Source: Polaromonas sp. (GTDB lineage: Bacteria; Pseudomonadota; Gammaproteobacteria; Burkholderiales; Burkholderiaceae_C). Taken from it: a stretch of DNA of 43,194 nt. Both the position numbers and the translations under genes were made by a program. Positions 8,286 through 16,992 of the stretch are shown in pieces. Location of the stretch: positions 1-43,194 of the forward strand of contig NZ_JAQSDN010000028.1 of the NCBI RefSeq assembly GCF_029945925.1, written 5' to 3'. The notes under the pieces were generated by a model. That model was not told the DNA's origin. It searched no databases and was given only the letters and a program-made list of their open reading frames with translations. Numbering within the stretch: the first letter of the stretch is position 1; the number at the start of each line of letters is the position of its first letter.

Positions 8286-11200
8286 TCAGCTGCGATCCGT
8301 GGCTGGCATCCACACGCGAAGCAGGGAAAACAGGCGGTCCAGGTCAATCGGCTTGGCCAGGTAGTCGCTGGTGCCGGCCTTGAGGCATTGCTCCTGGTCG
8401 TCTTTCATGGCCTTGGCGGTGACGGCAATGATGGGCAGCTTCTTGAAGCGTGCATCCTTGCGGATGCGGCGCGTGGCCTCCAGCCCGTCCATGCCCGGCA
8501 TCATGATGTCCATCAGCACCAGGTCGATGCCTGCGATCTCGTCGAGCTTGCTGATCGCCTCGAAGCCGTTGCGGCCGATCTCGACCCGCATGCCCTTTTG
8601 CTCCAGGGCGCTGGTCAGGGCAAAGATGTTGCGCGCGTCGTCGTCCACCACCAGGACCTTGCGGCCTTCAAAGGCGGTGTCCCGGCTGCGCAGGTTCATG
8701 AGCATGATCTGACGATCCGCCGACAGCTCCGACTCGACCTTGTGCAGGAAGAGGGTGACTTCATCGAGCAGCCGCTCGGGCGAGCGCGCGCCCTTCATGA
8801 TGATGGCGCGCGAATACTTCAGCAGTTCGGCTTCTTCCTGGCGGGTCATCTCGCGTCCGGTGTAGACGATGACCGGGGGGAAGGATGAGATCCCCTCGGT
8901 GGACATGCGCTCGAGCAGCTCGTGGCCCTGCATGTCGGGAAACTTCAGGTCCATGATCATGCAGTCAAAAACGGTGCTGGTGAGCAGGGCTAGCGCTTCA
9001 CCGCCGGTCTCCACCGCGGTGATCTCGACGTCGCCGTCGCCGATCAGCTGCACGACACTGGCGCGCTGCAGCGCGTCGCCTTCGACCAGCAGCACGCGCT
9101 TGATTTTCTGGGCCAGCTTGTCGCCGAGCTTCTGGAACACGTCCTTGAGCTGCTCGCGCGTGGTCGGCTTGAGCGCGTAACCAATGGCGCCCATCTGCAG
9201 GGCTTCCTCGCTGAGGTCGTCGCCCGACACCACATGCACGGGAATGTGCCGTGTCTTTGGATTTTCCTTGAGCCGCTGCAACACCGACAGGCCCGGGCGG
9301 TCCGGCAGGCCCATGTCGAGCAGGATGGCATGGGGCAGAAACTGCATGGCCAGTGCAAAACCGTCTTCGGCGCGGTGGGCCACGATGCAGTTGTAGTTCA
9401 TCTCACGCGCCAGGTCGTAGAGGATCTGCGCAAAAATGATGTCATCCTCGATCACCAGCACCAGGCGGTTGTTGGGCGGCAAATGCCTGTCGTCGGTAAA
9501 AGCCGCGGCGGGAACGGGAACGGGCACCGGCAGGGGCGCGGGTGCCATCACCGGCGCCGGGTTGCGGAGCCGGACCGGTTTTGTGTCTGGCTGGGGCGCC
9601 GGTGCCGGGCTCCATTCGCAGGGCAGCAGCAGGGTGAAGGTGCTGCCCCCGCCCTCGCTGCTTTCCACCGAGAGGGAGCCGCCCAGCAGGGTGGTCAGGT
9701 CGCGCGAAATCGACAGGCCCAGCCCGGTGCCGCCATAACGCCGGCTGGTGGTGCCGTCGGCCTGGCGGAAGGCGTCAAAAATCAGTTGCTGCTGATCGGG
9801 GCGTATGCCGATGCCCGAGTCGCGCACGGAAAAGGCAATGCTGCCTTGCGGCTGCAGCGAGACGCGCAGGCTGACCTCTCCGGCATCGGTGAACTTGATG
9901 GCGTTGGAGAGCAGGTTTTTCAGGATCTGCTCGACACGCTGGCGATCGGTTTTCAGCGTTGCCGGGGTGCCCGATTCGATGCGGATGCTGAGGGCCAGGT
10001 TTTTCTGCCCGGCCAGCGGCTCGAACGTGCTTTTCAGCGAATCCACCAGCGTGCCCACCACCATGTCTTCGGGAGAAAGCTCCAGCTTGCCGGCTTCGAC
10101 CTTGGAAATGTCGAGGATGTCGTTGATCAGGCTGAGCAGGTCGTTGCCTGCCGAATAAATCGACTGTGCAAAGCGGACTTCTTCCTGGCTGAGGTTGCCC
10201 TTGGGGTTGTCGGCCAGCAGCTTGGCAAGAATCAGCGAGCTGTTGAGCGGTGTGCGCAGCTCGTGCGACATGTTGGCGAGGAATTCCGACTTGTAGCGGC
10301 TGGCCCGGCTCAATTCGGTGGCGCGCTCCTCCAGCAGGGTCTGGGCCTGGTTGAGTGCCGCATTCTTGTGGTCCAGCGACAGGGCCACTTCCGAGAGCTG
10401 TTCGTTGGTCTGCTCGAGTTCGGCCTGCTGGTTTTCCAGCGTGACCTGGTACTCCTTGAGCACGCGGGACTGCTCTTCGAGTTCCTCGTTGGTGGTGCGC
10501 AGCTCTTCCTGCTGGACCTGCAGCTCTTCATTGAGCTCCTGGGCCTGGCCGAGCACGTCTTCCAGGCGCCGGCGGTAGAGCGCCGCGTGGAGGGAGTTGC
10601 CGATGTTGCTGGCAATCAGGGTGACGAATTCCAGATCGCGCGGAGCCAGGGCCCGCAGGAAACCGAGTTCGACCACGCCGTTGACCACCCCGTCGTTGTG
10701 CACGGGAACCACCAGCACATGGCGCGCCGACCCCTGGCCCAGGCCGGAGCTGACCCGGAGGTAGCTGGCCGGCAGGTCATTGAGCTGAAGCACCCGGTTT
10801 TCGAGGGCGGCCTGGCCGACCAGGCCCTGGTCGCTGTCCAGCGACTGCCCGGCCTCGCCGCTCTCAGGGGCCAGTCCGTAGGCGGCCACACGCTGCAGCC
10901 GGCCGTCTTCCTGGCGGATGTACAGGGCCGCCACCGCCACATCGAGATAACGCGCCAGAAACTCCAGCACGCTGCGGCTCAGTGACGCGATGGCGTGCTG
11001 GCCCAGGGTGTGTTCGGCCAGCTGCCTTTGTCCGGTGCGTAGCCAGAGCTGCTGATCCAGCAGCAGTGCCGTGGCTTTTTGCTTGTTCTCCGCGTCGCCG
11101 TAAGTGTCCGACAGGTGCTGCAGTTCACGACGCCCGAGCAGCGCCAGCAGGCCACTCAGCCCGAGGCTGAAGAGCAGATAGGCTGCCATGCCCCAGGCCG

Positions 11201-11750
11201 TGTTGCTGCGGGCCTGCGCATTGCGCTCCTGCAGCAGGCGCTCTTCAATGCTGATGAATTCCGCGAATTCGCGCCGGATCTCGTCCGTCAGGCTTTTCCC
11301 GCCGGCGGAGCGGACCGGTGCCTGGTAGTCGAGGTCCTTGCGCCGCAGGTCGACAATCGCTTGCGCAAACTCGTTCCACTGCGCCTGCAGTGCGGCGATG
11401 CGCCTGAGCCGGCTGACCTGGTCCTGGTTGTCGCGCACCAGGCCGGCTAGCGTGGCTGTTTCGGCCGCGATGCGCGGCTTGCCGATTTCAAAGGGCTGGA
11501 GCAGGGGTTCTTCACCGGTGACCAGATAGCCGGACATGCTGGCTTCCATGTCGGCGCCCAGCTTGGCAATCTGGTTGGCGCTGCTGATGGCCCGCTCGGC
11601 CTGCTCGACCCCGCCCAGGGCGGACAGGAGATAAAAGATCAGGCCGACAAAAACGGCGGCACTGAAAGCGCCCACGCCCAGCGGCAGGCTGATGTTGCGT
11701 GTCAGGATGCGGCGAAAGTTTTCCTGGTGGATGGCGCTGGGTGCGGTCAT
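8286..11750 (-). CDS. Membrane hybrid histidine kinase with CHASE3, GAF and three receivers
   Basis: This is a 1,154-residue sensor kinase. A first membrane segment (about 20-44) and a second (about 187-206) enclose a periplasmic CHASE3-like helical domain with the [14 protein letters not shown] pattern near 68-81. A GAF-like domain spans about 245-395, followed by a long coiled coil (about 398-485). The HisKA domain has H496 in [12 protein letters not shown]; the ATPase has NAIKFTD, DSGIGI and GTGLGLSI. A proline-rich linker (about 712-750) leads to three receivers with phospho-acceptors D812, D934 and D1081. The second receiver has LVEGD where an acidic pair is usual, so it may be altered. 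It is first of the operon with cheR, cheB and the REC-kinase. The ATG at 11750 is the only sensible start. The signal sensed is unknown. Confidence 0.9.
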   Translation of the reverse strand: MTAPSAIHQENFRRILTRNISLPLGVGAFSAAVFVGLIFYLLSALGGVEQAERAISSANQIAKLGADMEASMSGYLVTGEEPLLQPFEIGKPRIAAETATLAGLVRDNQDQVSRLRRIAALQAQWNEFAQAIVDLRRKDLDYQAPVRSAGGKSLTDEIRREFAEFISIEERLLQERNAQARSNTAWGMAAYLLFSLGLSGLLALLGRRELQHLSDTYGDAENKQKATALLLDQQLWLRTGQRQLAEHTLGQHAIASLSRSVLEFLARYLDVAVAALYIRQEDGRLQRVAAYGLAPESGEAGQSLDSDQGLVGQAALENRVLQLNDLPASYLRVSSGLGQGSARHVLVVPVHNDGVVNGVVELGFLRALAPRDLEFVTLIASNIGNSLHAALYRRRLEDVLGQAQELNEELQVQQEELRTTNEELEEQSRVLKEYQVTLENQQAELEQTNEQLSEVALSLDHKNAALNQAQTLLEERATELSRASRYKSEFLANMSHELRTPLNSSLILAKLLADNPKGNLSQEEVRFAQSIYSAGNDLLSLINDILDISKVEAGKLELSPEDMVVGTLVDSLKSTFEPLAGQKNLALSIRIESGTPATLKTDRQRVEQILKNLLSNAIKFTDAGEVSLRVSLQPQGSIAFSVRDSGIGIRPDQQQLIFDAFRQADGTTSRRYGGTGLGLSISRDLTTLLGGSLSVESSEGGGSTFTLLLPCEWSPAPAPQPDTKPVRLRNPAPVMAPAPLPVPVPVPAAAFTDDRHLPPNNRLVLVIEDDIIFAQILYDLAREMNYNCIVAHRAEDGFALAMQFLPHAILLDMGLPDRPGLSVLQRLKENPKTRHIPVHVVSGDDLSEEALQMGAIGYALKPTTREQLKDVFQKLGDKLAQKIKRVLLVEGDALQRASVVQLIGDGDVEITAVETGGEALALLTSTVFDCMIMDLKFPDMQGHELLERMSTEGISSFPPVIVYTGREMTRQEEAELLKYSRAIIMKGARSPERLLDEVTLFLHKVESELSADRQIMLMNLRSRDTAFEGRKVLVVDDDARNIFALTSALEQKGMRVEIGRNGFEAISKLDEIAGIDLVLMDIMMPGMDGLEATRRIRKDARFKKLPIIAVTAKAMKDDQEQCLKAGTSDYLAKPIDLDRLFSLLRVWMPATDRS

Positions 11751-11872
11751 GAATCTCTTCCACGCGCCAAGCGCAATAAAGCCTTGATTGTCCTACAAAG
11801 CGGGTTTTCCTTGTGTGCGTTAGCGAACTTAAGCCTTACTTCGAACCTTTTCAGGCGCCCGTGCAGCAGGCA

Positions 11873-12787
11873 CTAGCTCAGGAAGTCCTCGAACAGGCGG
11901 GCCAGTGGCTCCGGCTGGTCATGGTGCAACATGTGGCCGGCGTCCACAATGACGGCGGTGCGCACTTGCGGCACGGACTGCAGGCGCTCGTGGTACTGGG
12001 CCAGGGTGTATTTGCCTTCCCACCATTTGCCCAGCGAGTCGTCGGAGGCTTCGACCGCCAGCGTGGGCGCGCTGATGCGCTGGTAAATCTCCAGCACCTC
12101 GTCGACCCGGTAGAGCTGGGCGTTGGTGACCTTGTGGGCCGCGTCGCCCAGGATGCGCCACTGGCCGTGGGCGTCGGGCGCGGCCCAGTGGCGGGCCAGC
12201 CAGTCGGCCTTGTCCTGGCTCAGCCGGGGGTTGGTCCGCATCAGGCGGCGGGCCACGCCGTCCACGTCGTTGTAGGGCTTGAGCGCCATTTCGCCCTTGT
12301 GCAGGCTTTTGAGCTCGTCCATCCATTTGGCAAAACGGCCGGGCGCCTGGCTGGGCTTGGTCGCGGGCATGCCGAAGCCTTCGAGGTTGACCAGTTTGCG
12401 GATGCGTTCGGGCCGCACACCGGCGTAGAGCATGGCCACGTTGCCGCCCATGCTGTGGCCGACCAGGTCCACCGGCTGGTCTGGAGCGTAATGGTCGAGC
12501 AGGAAATCGAGGTCGGCCAGGTAGTCAGGGAACCAGAAATTGTCGGCACCCAGTGTGCCGGTCTTGCCGTAGCCGCGCCAGTCGGGCGCCAGGATGGTCC
12601 GGCCCTGCGCAAAAGCGGGGGACAGGGCATCGACGACAAACTGCCAGGACGCGGCCACGTCCATCCAGCCATGCACCAGCACCAGGGGCGGCAGGCTGCT
12701 TTCGGCTTCGCCCCAGTGAAGCACGTGGTAGTTGATGCCGCGTATAGGGACATACTCGCTGCGGGAAAGGCGTTTTTCTTTGTACAT
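11873..12787 (-). CDS. Alpha/beta hydrolase
   Basis: The 304-residue protein has the canonical alpha/beta-hydrolase fold: VLVHGWMD near 37-43 supplies the oxyanion-hole region, the nucleophile elbow GHSMGG places S112, an acidic residue lies in VEASDDS, and the catalytic histidine is H285 in DAGHMLHH. No signal peptide or membrane segment is seen, so it should be cytosolic. The substrate cannot be read from the sequence; esterase, thioesterase or lactonase activity are all possible. It is divergent from an acyl-CoA synthetase with only 26 bases between the two starts, which hints at linked acyl metabolism. The ATG at 12787 is the first in frame. The 122 bases between this gene and the hybrid kinase show no gene. 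Confidence 0.85.
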   Translation of the reverse strand: MYKEKRLSRSEYVPIRGINYHVLHWGEAESSLPPLVLVHGWMDVAASWQFVVDALSPAFAQGRTILAPDWRGYGKTGTLGADNFWFPDYLADLDFLLDHYAPDQPVDLVGHSMGGNVAMLYAGVRPERIRKLVNLEGFGMPATKPSQAPGRFAKWMDELKSLHKGEMALKPYNDVDGVARRLMRTNPRLSQDKADWLARHWAAPDAHGQWRILGDAAHKVTNAQLYRVDEVLEIYQRISAPTLAVEASDDSLGKWWEGKYTLAQYHERLQSVPQVRTAVIVDAGHMLHHDQPEPLARLFEDFLS

Positions 12788-12813
12788 TGAGGCCCATCAT
12801 AAGGAGACCCGAT

Positions 12814-14655
12814 TTGAAGCGCAGTCAAGACAGGGACATGGCCGCCGCGCGGCAGCCCGACCATTACGCCGCCCTGCACCAGGGCTTTCGCTGGCAGGTG
12901 GACGACTACTTCAACATCGCCGACGTCTGCTGCCGGCGCTGGGCGGCCGGCCCTGGCAAAAACGCTCCTGAAAGAGTAGCTGTCCGCGCCCACCAGACGG
13001 GGGCTGCGACCACTTTTTATACCTATGTCCAGCTGCAGCAGGCCGCCGACGCGCTGAGCCATGTGCTGGTGCAACTGGGCGTGCAGCGCGGCGACCGGGT
13101 GGCGATTGTGATGCCGCAGCGTTTCGAGACCGCCGTGGCCTACATGGCGGTGTTCCAGATGGGCGCCGTGGCCATGCCGCTGTCCATGCTGTTCGGCCCC
13201 GAGGCACTCGAGTACCGCCTGCAGGACAGCGACGCGGTGCTGGCCATCTGTGATGAAAACTCCATCACCAGCGTCAACACCATCCGCAGCCGCTGCCCAG
13301 CCCTGCGCACGGTCATCGCGGCCGGTGCGGCGGCCGGCCAGGGGGACGTGGACTACGAACCCGCCCTGGCGGCACAGCAGCGCGCCTTCACCGCGGTGAA
13401 AACCAAAGCCGACGACGCGGCCATCCTGATCTACACCAGCGGCACGACGGGCCCGCCCAAGGGCGCGCTGCTGGCGCACCGCGCGCTGATCGGCAATCTG
13501 CCGGGCTTTGTCTGCAGCCAGAACTGGTTTGGGTTTGACCCTCACCCCAACCCTCTCCCGCAAGCGGGAGAGGGGGCTGATTCCTCCCTCTCCCCGAGGG
13601 AGAGGGCAGGGGTGAGGGAGGACAGCAGAGCTGTTTTCTGGTCACCGGCGGACTGGGCCTGGACCGGCGGGCTGATGGACGCCTTGCTGCCCACGCTGTA
13701 TTTCGGCCGGCCCATCGTCGCCTTCAACGGCCGCTTCAGCCCGGAGCTGGCCTTCACGCTGATGACGCAGCAGGGCGTCACGCATACCTTTCTGTTTCCG
13801 ACCGCGCTCAAAGCCATGATGAAGGCCTACCCGCAGCCGCGGCGCCACTTCAAGCTCAAGCTGCAGGCCATGATGAGCGCGGGCGAAGCGGTCGGCGACG
13901 CGGTGTTTGCGTACTGCCGCGACGAGCTCGGTGTGCTGGTCAACGAGATGTTCGGGCAGACCGAGATCAATTACGTGGTCGGCAACTGCTCGGCCCTGTG
14001 GCCGGCCAAGCCGGGCAGCATGGGCAAAGGCTACCCGGGCCACCGCGTGGCGGTGATAAACGACGAGGGCAGGGAGTGCGCTGTCGGCGTGCCCGGCGAC
14101 GTGTCGGTCAACCGTTTCGACGTCCACGGCGATCCGGACCCGATCTTCTTCCTTGGTTACTGGAAAAAGGAAGCCGCCACCCAGGCCAAGTTCAGCGGCG
14201 ACTGGTGCCGCACCGGCGACCTGGCTACCCGTGATGAGGACGGCTACCTCTGGTACGAAGGCCGGGCCGACGACGTGTTCAAGGCCGCCGGTTACCGCAT
14301 CGGCCCTGGCGAGATCGAGAACTGCCTGGTCAAACACCCGGCGGTGGCCAATGCCGCGGTGGTGCCCAAGCCGGACCGCGAACGCGGCGCCGTGGTCAAG
14401 GCGTTCATCGTGCTTGCTCCTGATTTTGTAGCTGCTCGCGCAGCTCAGGCGGGGGCTGAGGGGCAATTTGACCTCAAACTGACGGCCGAGTTGCAGGCCC
14501 ACGTCAAGGGCCTGCTGGCGCCCTACGAATACCCCAAGGAGATCGAGTTCATCGATGCGCTGCCGATGACCACCACCGGCAAGGTGCAGCGGCGTGTGCT
14601 CAGGCTGCAGGAAGAGGACCGATATAGAAACACCTCCGTGGCCCTCACGTCGTGA
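12814..14655 (+). CDS. AMP-forming acyl-CoA synthetase with in-frame repeat insertions
   Basis: The enzyme activates a carboxylic acid with ATP and joins it to coenzyme A. Motifs: the P-loop-like YTSGTTGPPKG; MFGQTEINYVVG; the GRADDVFKAAGYRIGPGEIE hinge region; and the C-terminal catalytic lysine in TTTGKVQRR. These resemble medium-chain acyl-CoA/acetyl-CoA synthetase relatives; the true substrate is unknown. I chose the TTG at 12814 because AAGGAG lies seven bases upstream; the ATG at 12838 is a reasonable alternative with a weaker ribosome site (605 instead of 613 residues). About 27 residues near 242-268 (PHPNPLPQAGEGA and after) come from an 80-bp palindromic element, and residues near 533-555 come from an ATAGCT-type repeat. 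The insertions keep the frame, and all core motifs are intact. Confidence 0.88.
   Translation: MKRSQDRDMAAARQPDHYAALHQGFRWQVDDYFNIADVCCRRWAAGPGKNAPERVAVRAHQTGAATTFYTYVQLQQAADALSHVLVQLGVQRGDRVAIVMPQRFETAVAYMAVFQMGAVAMPLSMLFGPEALEYRLQDSDAVLAICDENSITSVNTIRSRCPALRTVIAAGAAAGQGDVDYEPALAAQQRAFTAVKTKADDAAILIYTSGTTGPPKGALLAHRALIGNLPGFVCSQNWFGFDPHPNPLPQAGEGADSSLSPRERAGVREDSRAVFWSPADWAWTGGLMDALLPTLYFGRPIVAFNGRFSPELAFTLMTQQGVTHTFLFPTALKAMMKAYPQPRRHFKLKLQAMMSAGEAVGDAVFAYCRDELGVLVNEMFGQTEINYVVGNCSALWPAKPGSMGKGYPGHRVAVINDEGRECAVGVPGDVSVNRFDVHGDPDPIFFLGYWKKEAATQAKFSGDWCRTGDLATRDEDGYLWYEGRADDVFKAAGYRIGPGEIENCLVKHPAVANAAVVPKPDRERGAVVKAFIVLAPDFVAARAAQAGAEGQFDLKLTAELQAHVKGLLAPYEYPKEIEFIDALPMTTTGKVQRRVLRLQEEDRYRNTSVALTS
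13539..13618. repeat. 80-bp palindromic element inside the synthetase gene
   Basis: The element is bounded by CCCTCACCCC (13539-13548) and GGGGTGAGGG (13609-13618), which pair. Inside are two hairpins, CCCTCTCCCGC/GCGGGAGAGGG and CCCTCTCCCCGAGGGAGAGGG. I recognise the PHPNPLPQAGEGA peptide as the translation of a mobile-looking repeat seen in many proteobacterial genomes. Here it is read in frame between SQNWF and VFWSPADWAW, which are adjacent in ordinary members of the family as far as I recall. Confidence 0.85.
14411..14480 (+). repeat. ATAGCT-type dispersed repeat inside the synthetase gene
   Basis: The segment contains TGCTCCTGATTTTGTAGCTG, then CTCGCGCAG, a GC-rich centre and GGGGCAATTTGACC. 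The order matches the copy after murB (TAGCTGCTTGCGCCC ... CACTTTTGACCTGAAAT). It is read in frame as part of APDFVAARAAQAGAEGQFDL, in the C-terminal domain of the synthetase. Confidence 0.6.
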
Positions 14656-14723
14656 GTGCCTCCCCTCTCAAGGGGGCGGGCGCCTATGGACCGGCAAAGC
14701 CGGATCCATGGCCCCCACTGGCA
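14656..14723 (+). repeat. Dispersed GC-rich 3'-end repeat, diverged copy 3
   Basis: Directly after the synthetase stop codon come CCTCCCCTCTCAAGGGGGCG and a CCGGCAAAGCCGG hairpin. The element order and placement match the other copies, in plus orientation, although the sequence is diverged. It faces copy 4 in the 224-base gap between the converging synthetase and kinase genes. That gap holds no gene. Confidence 0.55.
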
Positions 14724-14782
14724 GTTTCCACGCGCACCACGAACAAAAATGCACCCGGAAAGGTGCGTTTATCTTGACCAGC

Positions 14783-14871
14783 AGGGGCCGCAGGTCCGGC
14801 TCTGCCGGCCTGCAGGCGCCGTCCCCTGGAAGGGGAGAGGGCGCTACACGCAGTGAGCGCCAACAGGGGTG
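14783..14871 (-). repeat. Dispersed GC-rich 3'-end repeat, diverged copy 4
   Basis: On the minus strand, shortly after the stop of the kinase gene, the element runs GGCGCTCACTGCGTGTAGCG, then CCTCTCCCCTTCCAGGGGAC, then CCTGCAGGCCGGCAGAGCCGG. It keeps the order of the family with changed spacing and hairpin sequence. Confidence 0.6.
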
Positions 14872-14879
14872 AGCCCAAT

Positions 14880-16013
14880 TTAGGCCGGAGGCGTGCGGGG
14901 CAGGGTGACGGTAAACGACGTGCCGCTGGCGGCATCCGATGTCAGGGCGATGCTTCCGCCGTGCGCACGAACGATTTCCTGACAGATAAACAGCCCCAGG
15001 CCCAGCCCGGTGGATTCGCGGCGCTCGCCCTTGCCGGAGACCATACCGCGCACCAGCGGCTTGAAGATCAGTTGCTGTTCCTTCAGCGGAATCGGTGTGC
15101 CCAGGTTGTGCACTGAAAAAGCCACGTCCTCTGCGCTTTCCCACAGGCGAACCGTCACCGGCTGGTCCGGCGCGCCATGGGTCAGGGCGTTGGCGAGCAG
15201 GTTGGACAGCAGTTGTCCCATGCGGCCTTCGTCCCAGGAGCCGGTGAAGTCACCGACGCTTTCCAGGCTCAGCAGGCTGCGCGGATAACGCACACGGGTC
15301 TCCGCCAGCACCTTGACGAACTGGGTGACCAGATCGCCGGGCACCGGCCTGATCGGCATCATGCCCTCGGACTGCACACGCGTGAAATCAACCACATGCT
15401 CGATCACGCTGTTGATGCGGACCACGCTGTTGATGATGGTTTCCGCCGCGCTGGCCGGCAGCTTGCCGGAGCGCACCAGGTATTGCGCCGACATGGAAAT
15501 CGTGCCCAGCGGATTGCGGATGTCATGGCCGAGGATGCCGATAAACAGTTCGGTCGATTTTTTGGTCTGGTCGGTGTAGCGCGCCACGGATTCGGCAATC
15601 GCCTGGTCCATTGCTTCATTGAACCGGATGAGGTCGCGCATGTCGTTTCGGTGATCCTGTCCGCCGCCTGCGAGGGTCCAAAGCCGGATGACGCTGGCCC
15701 GCAGGGCGCGGTACTCGGTGATCATGGCGTCGATGGCGAAGCCCGAGACCATGCGGGTGTCGGCGTGGGTCTCGGCCGCTGTCTCGAGATCTCCCTGGGG
15801 CTGCTTGCCTTCGCCCCGGGATTTTGCTTCCTGTGCGGCAGCGGTTTGGGGTTGCTCCAGATCATTGGCAATCGCCGCGAGGATTTCGCCCGCGTGATCG
15901 CGCAAGGCTTTCTGGTCCAGCCTGGTTCCGTCATGCACCACCGTGGCGGCGAATTCGTCCCACTCGATGAGGATTTCTTCCGCGTTCGATCGGAGAAAGG
16001 TGGAAAGTCGCAT
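14880..16013 (-). CDS. Soluble sensor histidine kinase with RsbR-like N-terminal domain
   Basis: The 377-residue protein has an N-terminal all-helical region (about 1-150) beginning LSTFLRSNAEEILIEWDEFA, similar in pattern to the RsbRD N-terminal domain. A HisKA-like domain follows with H163 in ILGHDIRNPLG, then an ATPase domain with NALTHGAPDQP and STGLGLGLF. The first ATPase block (SVHNLGTPI) replaces the usual D-x-G-x-G, having N where D is expected, which deserves attention. No membrane segment is seen, so input is cytosolic or through a partner. The ATG at 16013 has AGAGAGG upstream. There is no response regulator next to it, so the kinase is an orphan here. The gene upstream on the same strand is an OmpA-like lipoprotein, separated by a terminator. 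Confidence 0.82.
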   Translation of the reverse strand: MRLSTFLRSNAEEILIEWDEFAATVVHDGTRLDQKALRDHAGEILAAIANDLEQPQTAAAQEAKSRGEGKQPQGDLETAAETHADTRMVSGFAIDAMITEYRALRASVIRLWTLAGGGQDHRNDMRDLIRFNEAMDQAIAESVARYTDQTKKSTELFIGILGHDIRNPLGTISMSAQYLVRSGKLPASAAETIINSVVRINSVIEHVVDFTRVQSEGMMPIRPVPGDLVTQFVKVLAETRVRYPRSLLSLESVGDFTGSWDEGRMGQLLSNLLANALTHGAPDQPVTVRLWESAEDVAFSVHNLGTPIPLKEQQLIFKPLVRGMVSGKGERRESTGLGLGLFICQEIVRAHGGSIALTSDAASGTSFTVTLPRTPPA

Positions 16014-16100
16014 GATGGTGCCTCTCTGGTGGTGGAACGATTTTCCGGCAATCACGGATGCTTCCGGCAGCTTGTCTGTGTGCTGACGCACCCTGGAATG

Positions 16101-16133
16101 AAAAAAACCCTCCGATGTTCCGGAGGGTTTTTT
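16101..16133 (-). terminator. Intrinsic terminator after the OmpA-like gene (bidirectional)
   Basis: An AACCCTCCG / CGGAGGGTT stem with a short loop is flanked by an A-run on one side and a T-run on the other, so it can work in both directions. On the minus strand it lies 18 bases after the stop of the OmpA-type gene and ends in TTTTTTT. It separates that gene from the kinase downstream. Confidence 0.9.
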
Positions 16134-16150
16134 ACAGCCGGGATGGGCGC

Positions 16151-16810
16151 TTAGCGGGCCACGGCCTGCACGGGCTCGGCCACATAAATCTCGACGCGGC
16201 GGTTTTTGGCGCGGCCTTCGTTGGTGTTGTTGTCGGCGATCGGTTCGCGCGAACCGCGGCCGTCGGTGGCGACGCGGTTGCCGGCGACGCCACGGGCCAC
16301 CAGGTAATTGCGCGTTGCGTTGGCGCGGTCGATGGACAGCGGGTTGTTGATGGCATCGCTGCCGGTGCTGTCGGTGTGGCCGATGATGGTCACCGTTGTC
16401 ACCGGGTTCTGGTTCAGGCTGGTGGCAAACTGGTTCAGGATGGGTGCGAAGGTCGTGCTGACATCCGAGCGGCCGGTTGCAAACGAGATGTCCGAGGGGA
16501 TGTCGAGCTTGAGGCGGTTGTCGGCGGTCTGGCTCACAGCCACGCCGGTGCCGGCCGTGGCTTGTTCCATGGCAGCCTTTTGTTGCTGCATGCGCTGCGA
16601 CCACAGATAACCGCCGCCAGCGCCGACAGCGCCGCCCAGCACAGCGCCGGTAGCAGCGCCTTTGGAGCCGCCGGTGGCTGCGCCCAGCACAGCGCCGGCA
16701 ACAGCGCCAATGCCCGCACCTTTGGCCGTGCCCTGCTGGGTTTCGCTCATGTTGGCGCAACCGCTCAGAAAGAGGGCGGCGCAGGTGAGGGAAGTAAGTA
16801 CGAGTTTCAT
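16151..16810 (-). CDS. OmpA-family lipoprotein with glycine-zipper region
   Basis: The 219-residue precursor starts [20 protein letters not shown], a lipoprotein signal with lipobox LSGC, so the mature protein begins with a lipidated cysteine. A glycine/alanine-rich glycine-zipper stretch (about 30-70) follows, then the C-terminal OmpA peptidoglycan-binding domain with [25 protein letters not shown] and NRRVEIYV. It should anchor the outer membrane to peptidoglycan. The start at 16810 has AGGAG six bases upstream; an upstream TTG in frame would add nine residues before the signal and is unlikely. Similar YiaD-type proteins have about the same length. It is monocistronic by the terminator at 16101 and divergent from the aldo/keto reductase. 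Confidence 0.92.
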   Translation of the reverse strand: MKLVLTSLTCAALFLSGCANMSETQQGTAKGAGIGAVAGAVLGAATGGSKGAATGAVLGGAVGAGGGYLWSQRMQQQKAAMEQATAGTGVAVSQTADNRLKLDIPSDISFATGRSDVSTTFAPILNQFATSLNQNPVTTVTIIGHTDSTGSDAINNPLSIDRANATRNYLVARGVAGNRVATDGRGSREPIADNNTNEGRAKNRRVEIYVAEPVQAVAR

Positions 16811-16992
16811 GGAAGGCTCCTGGGAAGTTATTGTCAAAGGGATTAAAACTTTTGTGTGTGAATGGTAGGAGGTCTTCTGGTATGTATTTGTAAGCGAATT
16901 GCCCGAAATCCTGCCCGCCGGCGGCGATGCTGGTGACCCCTTCCCCTTAAACTAGTGCGGCCTCCTTCCAACCCACCTCACCTTCCATTTCA

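Noticed and set aside
9234..10985. Open frame of 583 codons antisense to the hybrid kinase
   Set aside because: It is a shadow of the kinase gene, with skewed composition and no ribosome site or domain.
11751..11872. Small gene between the hydrolase and the hybrid kinase
   Set aside because: No ORF with a start, ribosome site and plausible composition is present in these 122 bases.
12241..13563. 440-codon frame spanning the divergent hydrolase/synthetase starts
   Set aside because: It runs across the intergenic region and both genes on the minus strand in the wrong frame; both real genes have clear catalytic motifs.
16101..16133. Small RNA or riboswitch in the OmpA/kinase gap
   Set aside because: The sequence is fully explained by an intrinsic terminator; no further conserved structure is visible.
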